Shown piece by piece: positions 45,501-56,997 of a DNA stretch of 64,000 nucleotides (position 1 is the first letter of the stretch; each line of letters starts with the position of its first letter). This stretch comes from Mactromeris polynyma (taxonomy: Eukaryota; Mollusca; Bivalvia; Venerida; Mactridae), in contig JASFXZ010000037.1 of assembly GCA_032209605.1 (NCBI GenBank), forward strand, positions 186,001 to 250,000. Reading direction: 5' to 3'. Both the position numbers and the translations under genes were made by a program. The notes beneath the pieces were generated by a model, which saw nothing but the letters and a program-made list of their open reading frames with translations, had not been told where the DNA came from and ran no database searches.

Positions 45501-45860
45501 ATGTTACATACGGAAAAAAGAAAAGTGTCTGTTCGAAACACAAATAATTCTAAAAATAGTAAAAGTATCACAATATCTGTTCAAAACACAAATACATGTA
45601 CTTCTAAAAATAGAAAAGTATCTGTTCAAAACACAAATAGTTCTAAGAATAGAAGAGTATCTGTTCAAAACACAGATAATTCTAAGAATAGAAAAGCATC
45701 TGTTCAAAACACAAACAATTCTAAAAATAGAAAAGCATCTGTTCAAAACACAAACAATTCTAAAAATAGAAAAGCATCTGTTCAAAACACAAACAATTCT
45801 AAAAATAGAAAAGCATCTGTTCAAAACACAAACAATTCTAAAAAAGGAAAGGTACCTGAA
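45501..45860 (+). repeat. 39-bp minisatellite, about 8 copies
   Basis: The unit includes GCATCTGTTCAAAACACAAA and CAATTCTAAAAATAGAAAA. Early copies are diverged and the last four nearly identical. Because 39 is a multiple of three, both strands are open (plus: SVQNTNNSKNRKA; minus: FRIVCVLNRCFSI). There is no start context, splice partner or domain, so I read it as non-coding satellite. Confidence 0.9.
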
Positions 45861-46354
45861 AGTTTTAATCCTGTCGTATTCGCCACAGACTGCTAACAAT
45901 TTGTCTTTTTTTCTGAAACAGACGACGTCCGGCGTAAATCCTAAATGTCGCCATGATAACAGACTTTTGACCTTTTGACCTCTTATTGTAAGTTGATGAA
46001 GCACATCAATGGCGCCCTTTTCGTTACCTTAAATGTATGTATGTAAGAAAAATTGATGAACTTATTATTTTACGAATTACTTAATAAGCAACGTGTGTCC
46101 CAAAATAGGTAATTTATAAGCATTCGTCGATGTAAATGACGTCGGAGAAAAATGTTGGATGCCGTCAAGTGTCTTGCCGTTTATCACGTGATTGTAAAAT
46201 GCACTTAATGAAATGGATTGATAGAATAATATCAGGGTAACTTAATGTTAATGTGTGTTTTATCGGATTGAAGCAATACTTATACAATGATTATATTTAA
46301 AGTGAGTTAGTATTCAGTAGACCCGAAAAAGGACGAAATCCGAGGAGCACTTTT

Positions 46355-46660
46355 TTGTATTTGCGTTGATTTATCGTCGCCACCGGTTTCCCACATGGGC
46401 GACGCCTCCGGTAGAATGTTAGTCATTTTAGATTTTTTGGAGGATAGTGCATGATACAGAAGATGTCCCAGTTCCAGAAGCACCCCTGGCTCTTTTACGT
46501 GCTCGATGTAAGCATCATACACGGGACCTCGGTTTTTAAAGTCTCGTTCGAAAGACTGTCAGTACTGTCAGTGATGGAGCGGGAAATCGAACCTGCGATC
46601 CCTGGATTACTAGTCCAGTGCGTTACCACTGGACTACGGAATACCAAACTGAACGTGTGT
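46355..46660 (-). mobile_element. tRNA-derived SINE, family 2, copy 2
   Basis: The reverse complement starts CCGTAGTCCAGTGGTAACGC and continues through GATCGCAGGTTCGATTTCCC (B box) and GGCGTCGCCCATGTGGGAAA to a CGATAAATCAACG tail. It is collinear with 21936-22210. Confidence 0.85.
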
Positions 46661-46940
46661 GTTATGGGGAGTGGTCTTGAGACTGTAGGGCGCGATCCAC
46701 ACAAACGTAACAAGAAGTCCCCCTTTTTGATGCTGTTCATTTGACTTTATTTCCCGTAGTGCGAAGTACGCATTTAACTACTCGGAGTGTTAGTAGTTCA
46801 GCACATGCCATTTTACATTGCATAATTAATTTACTTTATTGAGAGGTACCCAGCACTATTATTTGTTCTAGAGAAAGACACACTGAAATTCTGTTAACCG
46901 GGTATTCTAATGTTAACATGCTAAATTGAAACCATTAGTA

Positions 46941-47133
46941 TACAGTCAAACCTGTGTTAAAGACCACCTGCGAACAAAGACCACTATTGCAAAACCTGTC
47001 TGCAAAAAACACCAATTTTATCTCCCATCATACCATTTTCAATGATATTTAATATGTTAATAGAGACCACCTGTAAACAAAGACCACATTTTGCTGTTCC
47101 CATGGGTGGTCTTTACAGACAGGTTTGACTGTA
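46941..47133. mobile_element. MITE with TACAGTCAAACCTGT ends
   Basis: TACAGTCAAACCTGTGTTAA at the left and CAGACAGGTTTGACTGTA at the right are inverted ends, flanked by TA. Internal repeated AAAGACCACC words are found. A diverged relative may be at 11027-11100 and its duplicate near 56560-56640. Confidence 0.88.
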
Positions 47134-49790
47134 TACCGAAAAATAAACAAACAGTGGTATGTAAAATCTATGAAAACCGGATAATCTTTTATCGACTGCT
47201 GGAAAAACAAATACAAATGTGTACACGTATTTACTTTGGAACTGTTGTAACAAATTGTGATTTGATCGGCCAATGAAAACATGTTTTGTAAAATATTAGC
47301 CATAACGATATTGAGCACAATACACACTTATACATTTTCGTAACGGATCAATAAAAAACGTTTTAATTTGTATCTACTATATATACAAAACTTAAATTAA
47401 TTTAATGGGCTTCATCCAGTAGTGTTGTTACATAGTCTAAACACTTTTAATAAGAAACATTGCCATAAATAACCGTTTAAAACAACATTGTTCAATCATA
47501 TTACTAACAGACAAAACTAGTAAAACTTTTATGCAATCTCATTGAAATCAGCCCCTAACTTTAGCTCCATTATATTCCGCTGTTAGGATCTGACTACACT
47601 CCGTAAGAGGTCACGTTCATATAACCTCTCTAAAAATAGATATGCGTAACCAGGTGCTCGTTTGTGGTCCAATGAAATTTCTCCTTACAAAACCGTGTTT
47701 GTCGTCTTTCTCAAAATGTCATTATCGTTTATTCGGAGTTTCTATTTTCGGAGTACTTAGAAGTACAAGTCTATTCACATGTTATATCACAAAATATTTT
47801 AATTGAACAACAAAAACACCATCTACAACTTTTTAAACCATTCACGGATAAATAAACATCGCTGTCCCCTAAACAAACATAAATGTTTAGCCAACTATCT
47901 CTGTTTTGTTTTTACATTGCATACTTATAACTGAATTGTTTGATTACCTATACATGTTATCTGTCTGTCATAACATTGTGTGTTGTTACACAAGTAACCA
48001 TGACCAAAATAAAGTATTTTGTATTGTATATTGTATTGTATATACTGTTATTTAACGTCCTTCCTGCCGCTTCCGGTTATAAATATTTTCAAAAACGAAA
48101 CATCACACAAACAACACCAATTAACCAAAGAATGTTGCCGTGTAGGAGTTGCGGTTGTGTCCATGGGCGCAGCCATATTGAAATTGACGAAAATACGTAC
48201 TCGGAACGTCTTGGTGCGTCGGAGATCGACGAATATTCATAACTCTATACCACAGCACTTTGCAGGCGAGGATTTGATTGGCTACTCAAAGGTCACTTGA
48301 ACGTGACCTGTATTGGGCAGTCATCAGATCCAGTTAGCGTATAGTTTAGGAGCGTGCGACTGGAGCTGATTTTAATGAGATTGACATTTATGGTAATACA
48401 AACGTCATTTTTCGACAAATACAGATAAATACATTATAAATGTATTCTGTAAGAATGCATATTTCGAGAAGTTTTAGCTAGGTATGTTTGCTTAGGTCAA
48501 CAAATGAACAAAAAAATAAGCACAATATATCTTTAAATCGGATTTTGATCATTTTCCACTTTACCTTCAATTAATTGTAATGTTTATCAGCTACTGCAAT
48601 GTGTGTGCATATATAGCCGATTACATAAATATTGAGTGCAATGTCACAGAAAGAAAGTGGTTATGACGCAGCGGACTAAATGTAGGCCTATACGAAAAAG
48701 CGGTGTTGAACTTTTAAATGCCGTTTTTCAACATAATTTCAGTTGACCTAACTAGTGAACTTAGATCACCAACAAGCACTTATCAGTTCTGTAGTAAGCA
48801 ACTCACAACTTCTCCTCATGAACCGGAGATGGAGGACATATGACTATACATTATATTTTGTAAAATTGTCAAGCAGAACATACCCCGACCCTTAATCCGA
48901 AATTACGACTTCCGAACTGGCTTTGCCAAATGAGCTAACTGGATGGGCGAAACTGACAGGAAATGTATACAAGAAACTGAAAGCATACACTATAGCGCAG
49001 TCAGACACAATTTGATTTAGCTGTATTGTACAGACCCCGAGTCACGGTTAGTCACATTTATTGTCAAACCTATCATTGAAATATCACAGTATCCAAAGGT
49101 CATGCAGTAAACACTTACACCAGTCACGAAAACATCCTTTTGGTGATGGCCGGCAACATGTTGTTGAGATGTTGTTGGTTAAGACAGGTTAAATTTGTGG
49201 TACATATATGACAGGACTTTCGATACTGTTGTTGAAGAGAGTGTGTGGCCCAAGCTTTAGTTCAAACTCAATTATTTTCCATCGATTGTGAGACAAGTTA
49301 CAACTTGTATCAATCACTCAGTGCCTGCCTTCTGGGTATCTTATCATTACCTGCGCTAATGGATTGCGGTTCACGGTTCAACCTCGCTCTTGGCCTGTAC
49401 ACGAACTTACGACCCTCTACACTCTACCCCTCAACCAATATGCCTTTCTTGTAGCTCAAGAGAGTGTCAATACGGAGAGGTTGCAATGTACATGTATTAT
49501 TTACTTAAGACATAGAAGCCGTTAAAATCAGCAGAATATCAACATTATTATTTTGTAAAAATCTAATCTGTGAGGAAATACCATAATTATGCTAATTGCT
49601 TTGTGGTTGATTTGTTTTGTTTTCATGAGCCATGCAGACCATGAACGACACGACCTAACAGCATATACGTCATACACAGTTCTAGCTATTTGAAAGAGCA
49701 TCGAATCATAAAATAAGAGCTATAGTTTGTAATGGTCTTACATGTATACAGCCATGGCCATAGTGTGACTATTTCAGCTATAAGGATGAA
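47134..49790. other. Intergenic, no gene recognised
   Basis: The longest frame (47940-48242) begins with a hydrophobic segment but lacks codon or family support. A minus-strand tRNA-like fragment lies at about 48888-48955. Nothing else is recognised. Confidence 0.35.
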
Positions 49791-49794
49791 AGAT

Positions 49795-49890
49795 GACCCC
49801 AGGCGGGGGTCTGGCAGGAGTGGAATTCGACCCCACAACGGTGTGGGGCATGTGATTTGAAGTAACACGCGACCACGGAAGCTCCCAAAG
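49795..49890 (-). mobile_element. tRNA-derived SINE head
   Basis: The reverse complement reads GGAGCTTCCGTGGTCGCGTG (A-box region) and GGGGTCGAATTCCACTCCTG (B box). Confidence 0.6.
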
Positions 49891-50199
49891 TACGGTAGTG
49901 TTGTGGATACTCAAGATAGTATTTGTGTTGTTTTCAAGGAAACAGATTTGATAATGATTCATACTCATATTTGATTTATGATGTCATTTAGGGGAGCTCA
50001 CTCACACATTTTGTCCAAAATTTCTAGATACGATTTGTGTGTTTCTGTTGTCATCGGGTTCTTCCCGTTTCGGTCAGTTGACCTAACCAGTATTCCTGGC
50101 ATTAATTATCAACCAATACCGAATTGCTCTTTCACAAGAAGTTGAAAACTTCTCCATATGCGAAGTACATGACCGTAGCAATTGTCAAATAAGATCATA

Positions 50200-50278
50200 A
50201 ACTGCCCAACCCGGGAATCGAAACCGGAACTGCCGGGTGACAGTTCTACCAACCGAGCCAACCGGGCGAGTTTCTGGA
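50200..50278 (-). mobile_element. tRNA-derived SINE head
   Basis: The reverse complement has GTTGGCTCGGTTGGTAGAAC (A box) and CCGGTTTCGATTCCCGGGTT (B box) at near-tRNA spacing, but the anticodon arm and acceptor stem do not fold well. Confidence 0.6.
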
Positions 50279-50779
50279 AAGGAGAATGTTTATATCACAA
50301 CAAGCTTAAATATAGTCAGTGCATTTAAAACACATAATGTTTGCCCTTTGAAATGTTTACAAAGCATCAATTATTGCATTTGAAAATTCTTTTATATGAA
50401 AATAACTGTTGCTTGTAATTGGATATAGCATAAATGTTGCTCAAACATGAAATAATATCGTCCTTATCTTTTATTCCTATGTAAGTCCACGAATCTTGAG
50501 AAAATTGGGCATTTCTAAATGTACTGAGTAGGCCTTTACAAATACAAAGCACGTCTATATGTGGCCTTCCATCAATCATAAAGCGTCTAAAAACTGGGCA
50601 GAAATTAATCTAAAGATGAATTCACTCAAACAGAAATTTAACCATAGAGAAAAAAAAGTTTACTCGTCAAAAAATGTCCTAGGGCCGGGGCAAAAATATG
50701 GTAGGTCCGGAAACCTGAAACAATCATATTTTTCTTTTACGCCTTAGTAACGGTAAGTCAAATTACTTATTAAAAATAA

Positions 50780-50975
50780 ATATACTTGAGTTACGAGTTA
50801 TCTCCCTTGATGTGACCAGGAAGAATAAGGGAGATTAACATAACTGATTTAACTAAAACCTGTACTTGAGTTGTCTCCCTTGATTCGACCAGGAAGAAAA
50901 TGGGAGACTAACATTACGGTTTTAGCTTAAACCTATACTTGAGTTTTCTCCCTAGATTAGACCGAAACATTCGCT
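50780..50975 (+). repeat. ~75-bp tandem repeat, about 2.5 copies
   Basis: Each unit starts ACTTGAGTT, then has TCTCCCTTGAT, GACCAGGAAGAA and GGGAGA/TAAC. Within a unit TCTCCCTT and AAGGGAGA can pair. The third unit is cut short. Confidence 0.8.
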
Positions 50976-51189
50976 CAAAAATACATGAAATATTCAGGAA
51001 TTTCGAGAGAGAAACAAACTTGCCAACTGACCTAAATATTTCTTCTCCGTCCGGTGTTATAAGGAGTTAGCTCCCTTTGTATGAATCTGACACCAATATA
51101 TATGATACGCCCGGCATATGGAATTATGTTAGCCTCGTTGTGCAATGGACTCGGTTTTGAAAAAAATGGGGGGGGGGAATCTAGCAGGC

Positions 51190-51303
51190 GCTATCGTGCG
51201 CATGCGCTAATTTCGCAGACCGGCTGAAATCGATGTCGAGAAACGAACGATTGTGCGTTGTTATGTCATTATTGATGTTGTAGGCTACAAAGGCTAAATC
51301 AAG
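51190..51303 (+). promoter_or_regulatory. NRF1-type motif and possible first (untranslated) exon
   Basis: TGCGCATGCGCT at 51197-51208 matches the palindromic NRF1 site, which is typical of TATA-less promoters of housekeeping genes. It sits in a locally CpG-richer patch. About 95 bp downstream, ATCAAG followed by GTATGT (donor at 51304) could end a 5' untranslated exon of the small gene below. Confidence 0.5.
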
Positions 51304-52066
51304 GTATGTGATTTATGTCATTAACTAATCTTTTCAACTGTATTCTTATTACATTTATCGTTTCAACACTGTGGTTGATCCATAGCGTGGTTGACCTTTA
51401 TTTTATTTGTTATTGTTATGATGCAGCCAGCATTCGTCTCTGTGCTTTGTTTAATATTTTGCAGCATCGTTCAAACATGCGTGATAATTAACATGTTAAC
51501 GTTTAAACTCGCAGGTTATATTAAATACACCGATCACATGTTTTGTGAGAACAGTTTTCACTGAATCAAACAATCATCCTCCATCTAAGCATTATAATCG
51601 ATTGATCAGAACAACACATGTCAGAGATTGAAATCACCTCAGGTTGTTTACCTTACAGCGATTTCCGAAAATGTACTTTCAGTTTCATTATTACATGCAG
51701 ACTAAATGTGTCATAGATTAAGTATATAAGCGTCGATTCGATTAAGCATATTCCTGTATGACCTCCAATATTTGGAAGTTACCCTCGGATATGAAATTGC
51801 AATGACCTTCAATTTTAAAAGTCCACGGAAAACACTGCCAATGATAGATGGAGAATCTAAATTAATTAAGATAATTTTCTCACGACAGCTTCAAATAGAT
51901 GTATTCAGATACACTTATTAGCAAATTGAGTGGCTGTTTTTAAACATTATTTGAGATGAAAGGCAAAATTCATTATTATCTATTGGAAAGTCTAATGCAG
52001 TATGTTATTCATTTACCTTTTATTGCAGGAAGAAGCTGTATGTGAGGTACTGAGAATGTCAAAATA

Positions 52067-53660
52067 ATGACAATATATTTTGAAGATGCAACAAACAAAT
52101 GTAAGGTGGCCTTATGGCGCAAATGTTTGAATGAAACCTTTTAACCTGGAGACTCATCCTAGCAGACAGTGTTACAAAAAATGAAGTTTCCTTTTCAACA
52201 ACATCCAATACCTTAATCACGGTACGTCAGATGGTTCTCCTACTGTATAATGAACTCACTTTAAACATATAAACAATATTGGCTTTGCAAGCCTTGGAAA
52301 ACTCGCGTTGAAGTGAGTGTAACATTTCCTTGTATATAAGTTCATAATTTGAAGTTTAATACTTAAATGTTCTTGGAAAAAGTTAATTTGAAAGACTTGT
52401 TGAATGAATTAAATAGCAGTACAATGCTGTTTTGGTCCTTGGATTTTGTGAAAATACCCTTGAAAAGTCCTTGAATTTTTTCTTGGAAGAGTGGGAACCA
52501 TGATTTTTGTTGTGTCTTGAACAACAGACAAATTGTGAGATTAATTATTGCAATTATTAGAAATGATACATTGAAAATCTGCTATAAAAATTTAAATAGT
52601 TAGTTCAAATAATTGCAATCCTGTAGCATGTTAACTTGAGCTAAAATAAAATATTGCAAACAAATTCTGAATATACTGTAGTACAGTATTTATATCATCA
52701 AAAAAGGCATACAGTTTTTTTTGTCCATTCTGGTAGTTTTAGTTTAATAATCTTAGCAGCTGTCAACCGATTCTTTTGAAATATATTGCTATTGGCTAAT
52801 GCTTTTTAATACCGTTAAATTTTACATAGAGACATCAATATGTTAGTTCAAATAATTGCAATCCTGTCGCATGTTAACTTGAGCTAAAATAAAATATTTC
52901 AAACAAATTCTGAATATACTGTAGTACAGTATTTATATCATAAAAAAGGCATACAGTTCTTTTGTCCTGTCTGGTAGTTTTAGTTTAATAATCTTAGTAG
53001 CTGTCAACCGATTCTTTTGAAATATATTGCCAGGGCCGTAAATTGCCTCCCCTGGAAGGGGAGGCATCCTGCGGAGCGGAGCGAGGCGAAAAAAAATTTG
53101 GACCCTTTTTAGACAAAAAATGATTTTTTTTTTTTGGGGTCAGCCCGCAATAGGAGGCAACCGCCTACATGCCTCCATGTAATTTACGGCCCTGATTGCT
53201 ATTGGCTAATGCTTTTTAATACCGTTAAATTTTACATAGATACATCAATATGTTATGGTTATAATAAACATGTAACTAAATCCATTGTTGAAGCAGAAAG
53301 GTGAACAATGTTTTATCATAAACATAATTCGGTCACTCATACTTCATCAGAAAGAGTTTTAACACTAGGTGAAAGGTTCAACACCTAAATATAGCAAAAC
53401 AAAATCAGATATTTCTTAAATATGTTTCATTAATACCCTAACAATATACTTATACTGTTGTATTTTAACAGAAAACAGAATCTCCAGTAGAAGACGTAAC
53501 TGATAATGTGGAAAGTGTATGTCAGAAAGAAGATGAGTTCTACTTCTTAACGATAGATGACAAAGTAGTTGCGGTTCCTGTAGGAATGGTGAAGCAGATG
53601 TTCCCAGATATGCAAGATGAAGATTTAGAGCTTCATAGTGTTGCCTTGTGTAAACCTTAA
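52067..53660 (+). CDS. Possible small gene, ~93 aa, unknown function
   Basis: Candidate coding exons are 52067-52100 (ATG in an exon that starts at 52029 after TTGCAG; donor GTAAGG), 52163-52221 (acceptor CCTAG; donor GTACGT) and 53472-53660 (acceptor TTTTAACAG; ends at TAA). Phases 1 and 0 agree. The last exon looks most real: it is acidic, with FYFLTIDDKVVAVPVGMVKQ then MFPDMQDEDLE. The 62-bp second intron is short and its acceptor weak, so the middle exon is doubtful. I do not recognise a family. The upstream NRF1 site and donor fit a housekeeping gene. Confidence 0.42.
52601..53260 (+). repeat. 243-bp tandem duplication, second copy split by a MITE
   Basis: Copy 1 runs from 52601 to 52843 and copy 2 from 52844 to about 53260; both start TAGTTCAAATAATTGCAATC. 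They differ at few positions by eye. Copy 2 is interrupted at 53031-53194 by the element below. It lies in the last intron of the possible small gene. Confidence 0.93.
53031..53194. mobile_element. MITE with CAGGGCCGTAAATT ends, 5-bp target duplication
   Basis: The ends CAGGGCCGTAAATTGCCTCC and the reverse complement of AATTTACGGCCCTG are inverted. ATTGC flanks both ends, and the uninterrupted tandem copy 1 shows the target site (TATATTGCTATTGG) before insertion. GGAGGCA/TGCCTCC words add internal symmetry. Confidence 0.9.
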
Positions 53661-53995
53661 TTAAGTGTCACCTGCTCTTACAAGGGCAGTGAACCCTTAT
53701 CTATTCGGAACAACTGACACTGCAATCAAAGTTGTGCGAAAAACTAGATACTTCCATTTCTGATATCATTCGGTATTTATTCATATTCCAGTATTGAAGG
53801 TGCTAATTTTATAAATTTGAAAACATGAAGGCGAAGGGTAAATATGACAAAATAACCACATGTAAAAAAACAGTCGGCACTCAAAGTTAAAAAGAAACAC
53901 CCCAGCACTCCCTTATGTTCATTTAATGTTTGCTTAGGCCTCTTACTTGAATATGTTGTGCTCTGTATCAGAATGGACCTCTACCGGGATTCGAA

Positions 53996-54456
53996 CCTTC
54001 GACTAGTGATGGATAATAAGACAAATTTCATAATCGATTTTCGGATCAGTTTGAAAACTCATAATCGATAATCGAATTGGAAATAATCGAAATATATAGC
54101 TTTTATGTATATTGTTGACAGTTTACTTCATTCATACAAATTCATTTATCCTATTTTAACTACATTTAAAATCGATGGGGTTTTACATTGCTCTTATATC
54201 ATAAGATCATATTATCATTCAATAAATATTTGACTTATATTAACTAAATGTTTTGTACATGCATTGACTAGATTTAAGATTTGAATGTATTTCCAGGTAT
54301 TTCTTTAAAATTTGAATATTTATATAAAAAACGCTTCAGTCACAATTTCCGATTATAATCCATTATTGTAGTTCATAATCGAGTGTCGCCGATGTAGGAT
54401 GCCTAGCGAAGAATTTTTCGATTTATTTCAATAATCGTGCCATCACTACCTTCGAC
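53996..54456. mobile_element. hAT-type MITE with 8-bp target duplication
   Basis: The element (54004-54448) has ends TAGTGATGG and CCATCACTA and is flanked by CCTTCGAC on both sides (53996-54003, 54449-54456), the 8-bp duplication of hAT transposons. The interior has reiterated AATCGA/TCGATT words. It splits the B box region of the SINE duplicated from 12408. Confidence 0.95.
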
Positions 54457-54607
54457 CTCCCGCTCCAAAGGTGCATGTCTTAACTACTCGGCCAAGGGAG
54501 ACGGTATAATAAAATACCAAACTACACATCAGCATAAAATAGAACAGGTTGTGATTAATATCCAATTAGTTACCTCACAGACTAGTGACTAGGTCATCAT
54601 TTCTTAC

Positions 54608-54741
54608 CTCACAAATCTAGGCTCATCATAGGTTGGTTCCTTTTCACCATCCTTTCTATGTTCTTGATCCTGGTAATCATAATCTGCAAACAGGCTTCGC
54701 TGAATTGGTTCTGGGAAAAGTCTATCATTCACAATATATGG
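54608..54741 (-). pseudogene. Duplicated MIIP exon 6 without acceptor
   Basis: The minus strand carries the MIIP exon 6 sequence from ATATATTGTGAATGATAGAC through the donor (GTGAG, then GTAAGA), with about two base differences in the retained part. About 97 bp corresponding to 11696-11792 (upstream sequence, branch point region, pyrimidine tract and AG) is missing, so it cannot be spliced in the normal way. No other MIIP exon accompanies it. Confidence 0.92.
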
Positions 54742-55243
54742 ACAGCATTGAACAAAGCATTTAGGCTCTCCCTTCTCTAGGTGAAAGTTCTATCAATTTC
54801 GGATGTTTTAAATATAACTGGTTGTACCTATCCACACCTTTATAAAATCCATTACAAATAGAACTTTTCTGAGTACATTTTTGACACCCCTCGTCTATGA
54901 GCTATTTTTATCAGTATCTTACTATTCAATATCCACCCTACACAACATTCACATCGACAGCAATCCCTTTTCTTCAAAATTAAGTGTTATTTTGTGGGAG
55001 GGCATTGCACAATGACTTTGAATTTCAGGGTAAATGTTAGGCATAGTGGTCTATGTTTTGAATCTTCACAATTCATGAATAAGGTACAAATACTGGTAAG
55101 AAGTTCTTGAAGCAGTCATCTAATGTGATAGATATACTCAATACATCTAAGACCTGCAAAATGTTTCTAAAGCATTTATTGCATTTCGAACCATTTTTAT
55201 ATGCAAATATCCCAATGAAATATATCGTATATGTTGCACAAAC

Positions 55244-56479
55244 ATGAACTAATACAGTTTGCAGTTCTTTTCTAGTATCCGATATTAGTAAAAAAAATGT
55301 ACTGAGCATATACATGTAAGTTGTAAGGACTTGTTTCACAATCTATGAAAACAAATACCAGCAAGTAATTAAAAGTGATGTATGAACAACACAATTCTGT
55401 GAACAAGATGAGAATCGCTGGAAAAGCCATTTAATACATAGTTCCAAAATCTACAATATCTACCTCCCATGTTCTTAACTGACTGCCTTTTTGATAGGCA
55501 AAATTGATAAGCCCTTATAGGAGTAATTTCCAAATATGTGATAATTTCAAGAACACCAAGAGAATTTGCATGTGACAACCGCTTACTGAGCCAAATGCAC
55601 ACATGAGCATAATGCATAAGTAAGTTTATATATATCGTTTACATTATATTCCCCATCAACTTTAAGGAAATTTGCCTATCAAAATGGCCAACAGGGAGGT
55701 AAATATTGTAAATGTGAGAACTATGTATATAATTTAACAAAATTAGAAAGGCTATATATCTCTTGTGACACAAGCACAAACTGCGGAACCTCTAAACAGC
55801 AACATCCTTTCAGATATACAAATTTCGACTGTTGTTGAGATAGTTGCTCTAAAGAAGTGGAATTGGCCCAGAAAATTTACACTAGAACATTGAAAGTGTT
55901 GCTGAAAAGAAATTGTTCCAAAAGATAGAGCCACTCTGGAGAGACGTCACTGTACACACAAGCACTGGAATAAGCACTGAAGTTGTTACATACAATATTA
56001 AGAAAGTCGTCATTTCCAGTTTTGAATTTTATTTGGAATACATTAAAACATGTCATACGATAATTAGTAATATCTATAATTAAAGAATTTAAAGATTTGG
56101 TTCTAAAGGATTGGTCATAAAGTAACTATTCTCACAGAACAGCCACTAAATACAGTCAATCTAGTATTATGAGACCGCCAAAGGTTCAAACAAAAAGTGG
56201 TATCTTAATGAAACGGTCTTTTACTACAAAGCTTGATTCCTGATAAGAAATCGGGTTTCAATATTTTTTAGTCTGCTACTATACATACATTTGTAGTTAC
56301 AATGTGCTTCAACATGTTAAAAATACAATGTACAAAACAAACAGTTTTATTATTTTATTTTTATAAATTATGTTTTCTAATAAAACATGCATGCACACAC
56401 TTAATCTTTATAAATTAATTTACGTTCAATTATGAATTAGCGGTCGTTTAAAGGAAAAAATATGACTGAAAAAACCGAC
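55244..56479. mobile_element. 1.24-kb insertion in arm B
   Basis: Arm A is continuous here (AGTTTGTGCAAC), whereas arm B has an extra 1.24 kb between GTTGCACAAAC and TTTGAGTGACC. The insert contains a complete second MITE (55453-55709), an AT-rich centre and a frame with no family features. Its own ends and target duplication are not clear; it may be a composite. Confidence 0.75.
55453..55709. mobile_element. MITE with TACCTCCC / GGGAGGTA ends, copy 2
   Basis: ACAATATCTACCTCCC and GGGAGGTAAATATTGT are inverted ends. Collinear with 29170-29465 through TTGATAGGCAA, CCAAATATGTGATAATT, AATTTGCATGTGAC and CATGAGCATAATG. Confidence 0.85.
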
Positions 56480-56997
56480 TTTGAGTGACCGCTGGTCGCG
56501 TTAAACAAAAGTCGCTTAGCAACATGTAAAGATATAGCGACAATTGTCGGGATGTTTTCAAGGTGGTCCCTAACTGCAAATGGCCGCATACGACATGTGG
56601 TCGCATATGCAAGATTGCCTGTATACTAAACTGCGTCTGACGGTATCACAACATATGGTTGATATAGATTATATTATAGCCATAAATTAGTAAAGCCAGT
56701 CCAGAAATGTACCACAAATATAAACACTTCAAAGTTATTATCAAAATCAATACATTCATACCGGTAACTTAAACTACAAAAACATTAAAATAGGAAAATG
56801 TACACAAGTACCATGTATCTTACAATAAGCCCACCAGTATACAAAATGTGAAATAAATATTAAGGTACAAGTGTTAATAAAATATGGAGGGTAACACACA
56901 ACTGTGTTAACTGCTTCTATCTGCAACTGAATTACACGAGTTCTGCTTCAGTATTGTAATGATATGTTCATGCAAAAAGAGCATGATGTAGTTCATG

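Noticed and set aside
47940..48242. 100-codon frame with a signal-peptide-like start
   Set aside because: The hydrophobic stretch comes from low-complexity TATTGTA repeats. The rest has no known pattern and the neighbouring frame is open too.
50200..50278. Functional tRNA gene on the minus strand
   Set aside because: A and B boxes are present, but the acceptor and anticodon stems do not pair well.
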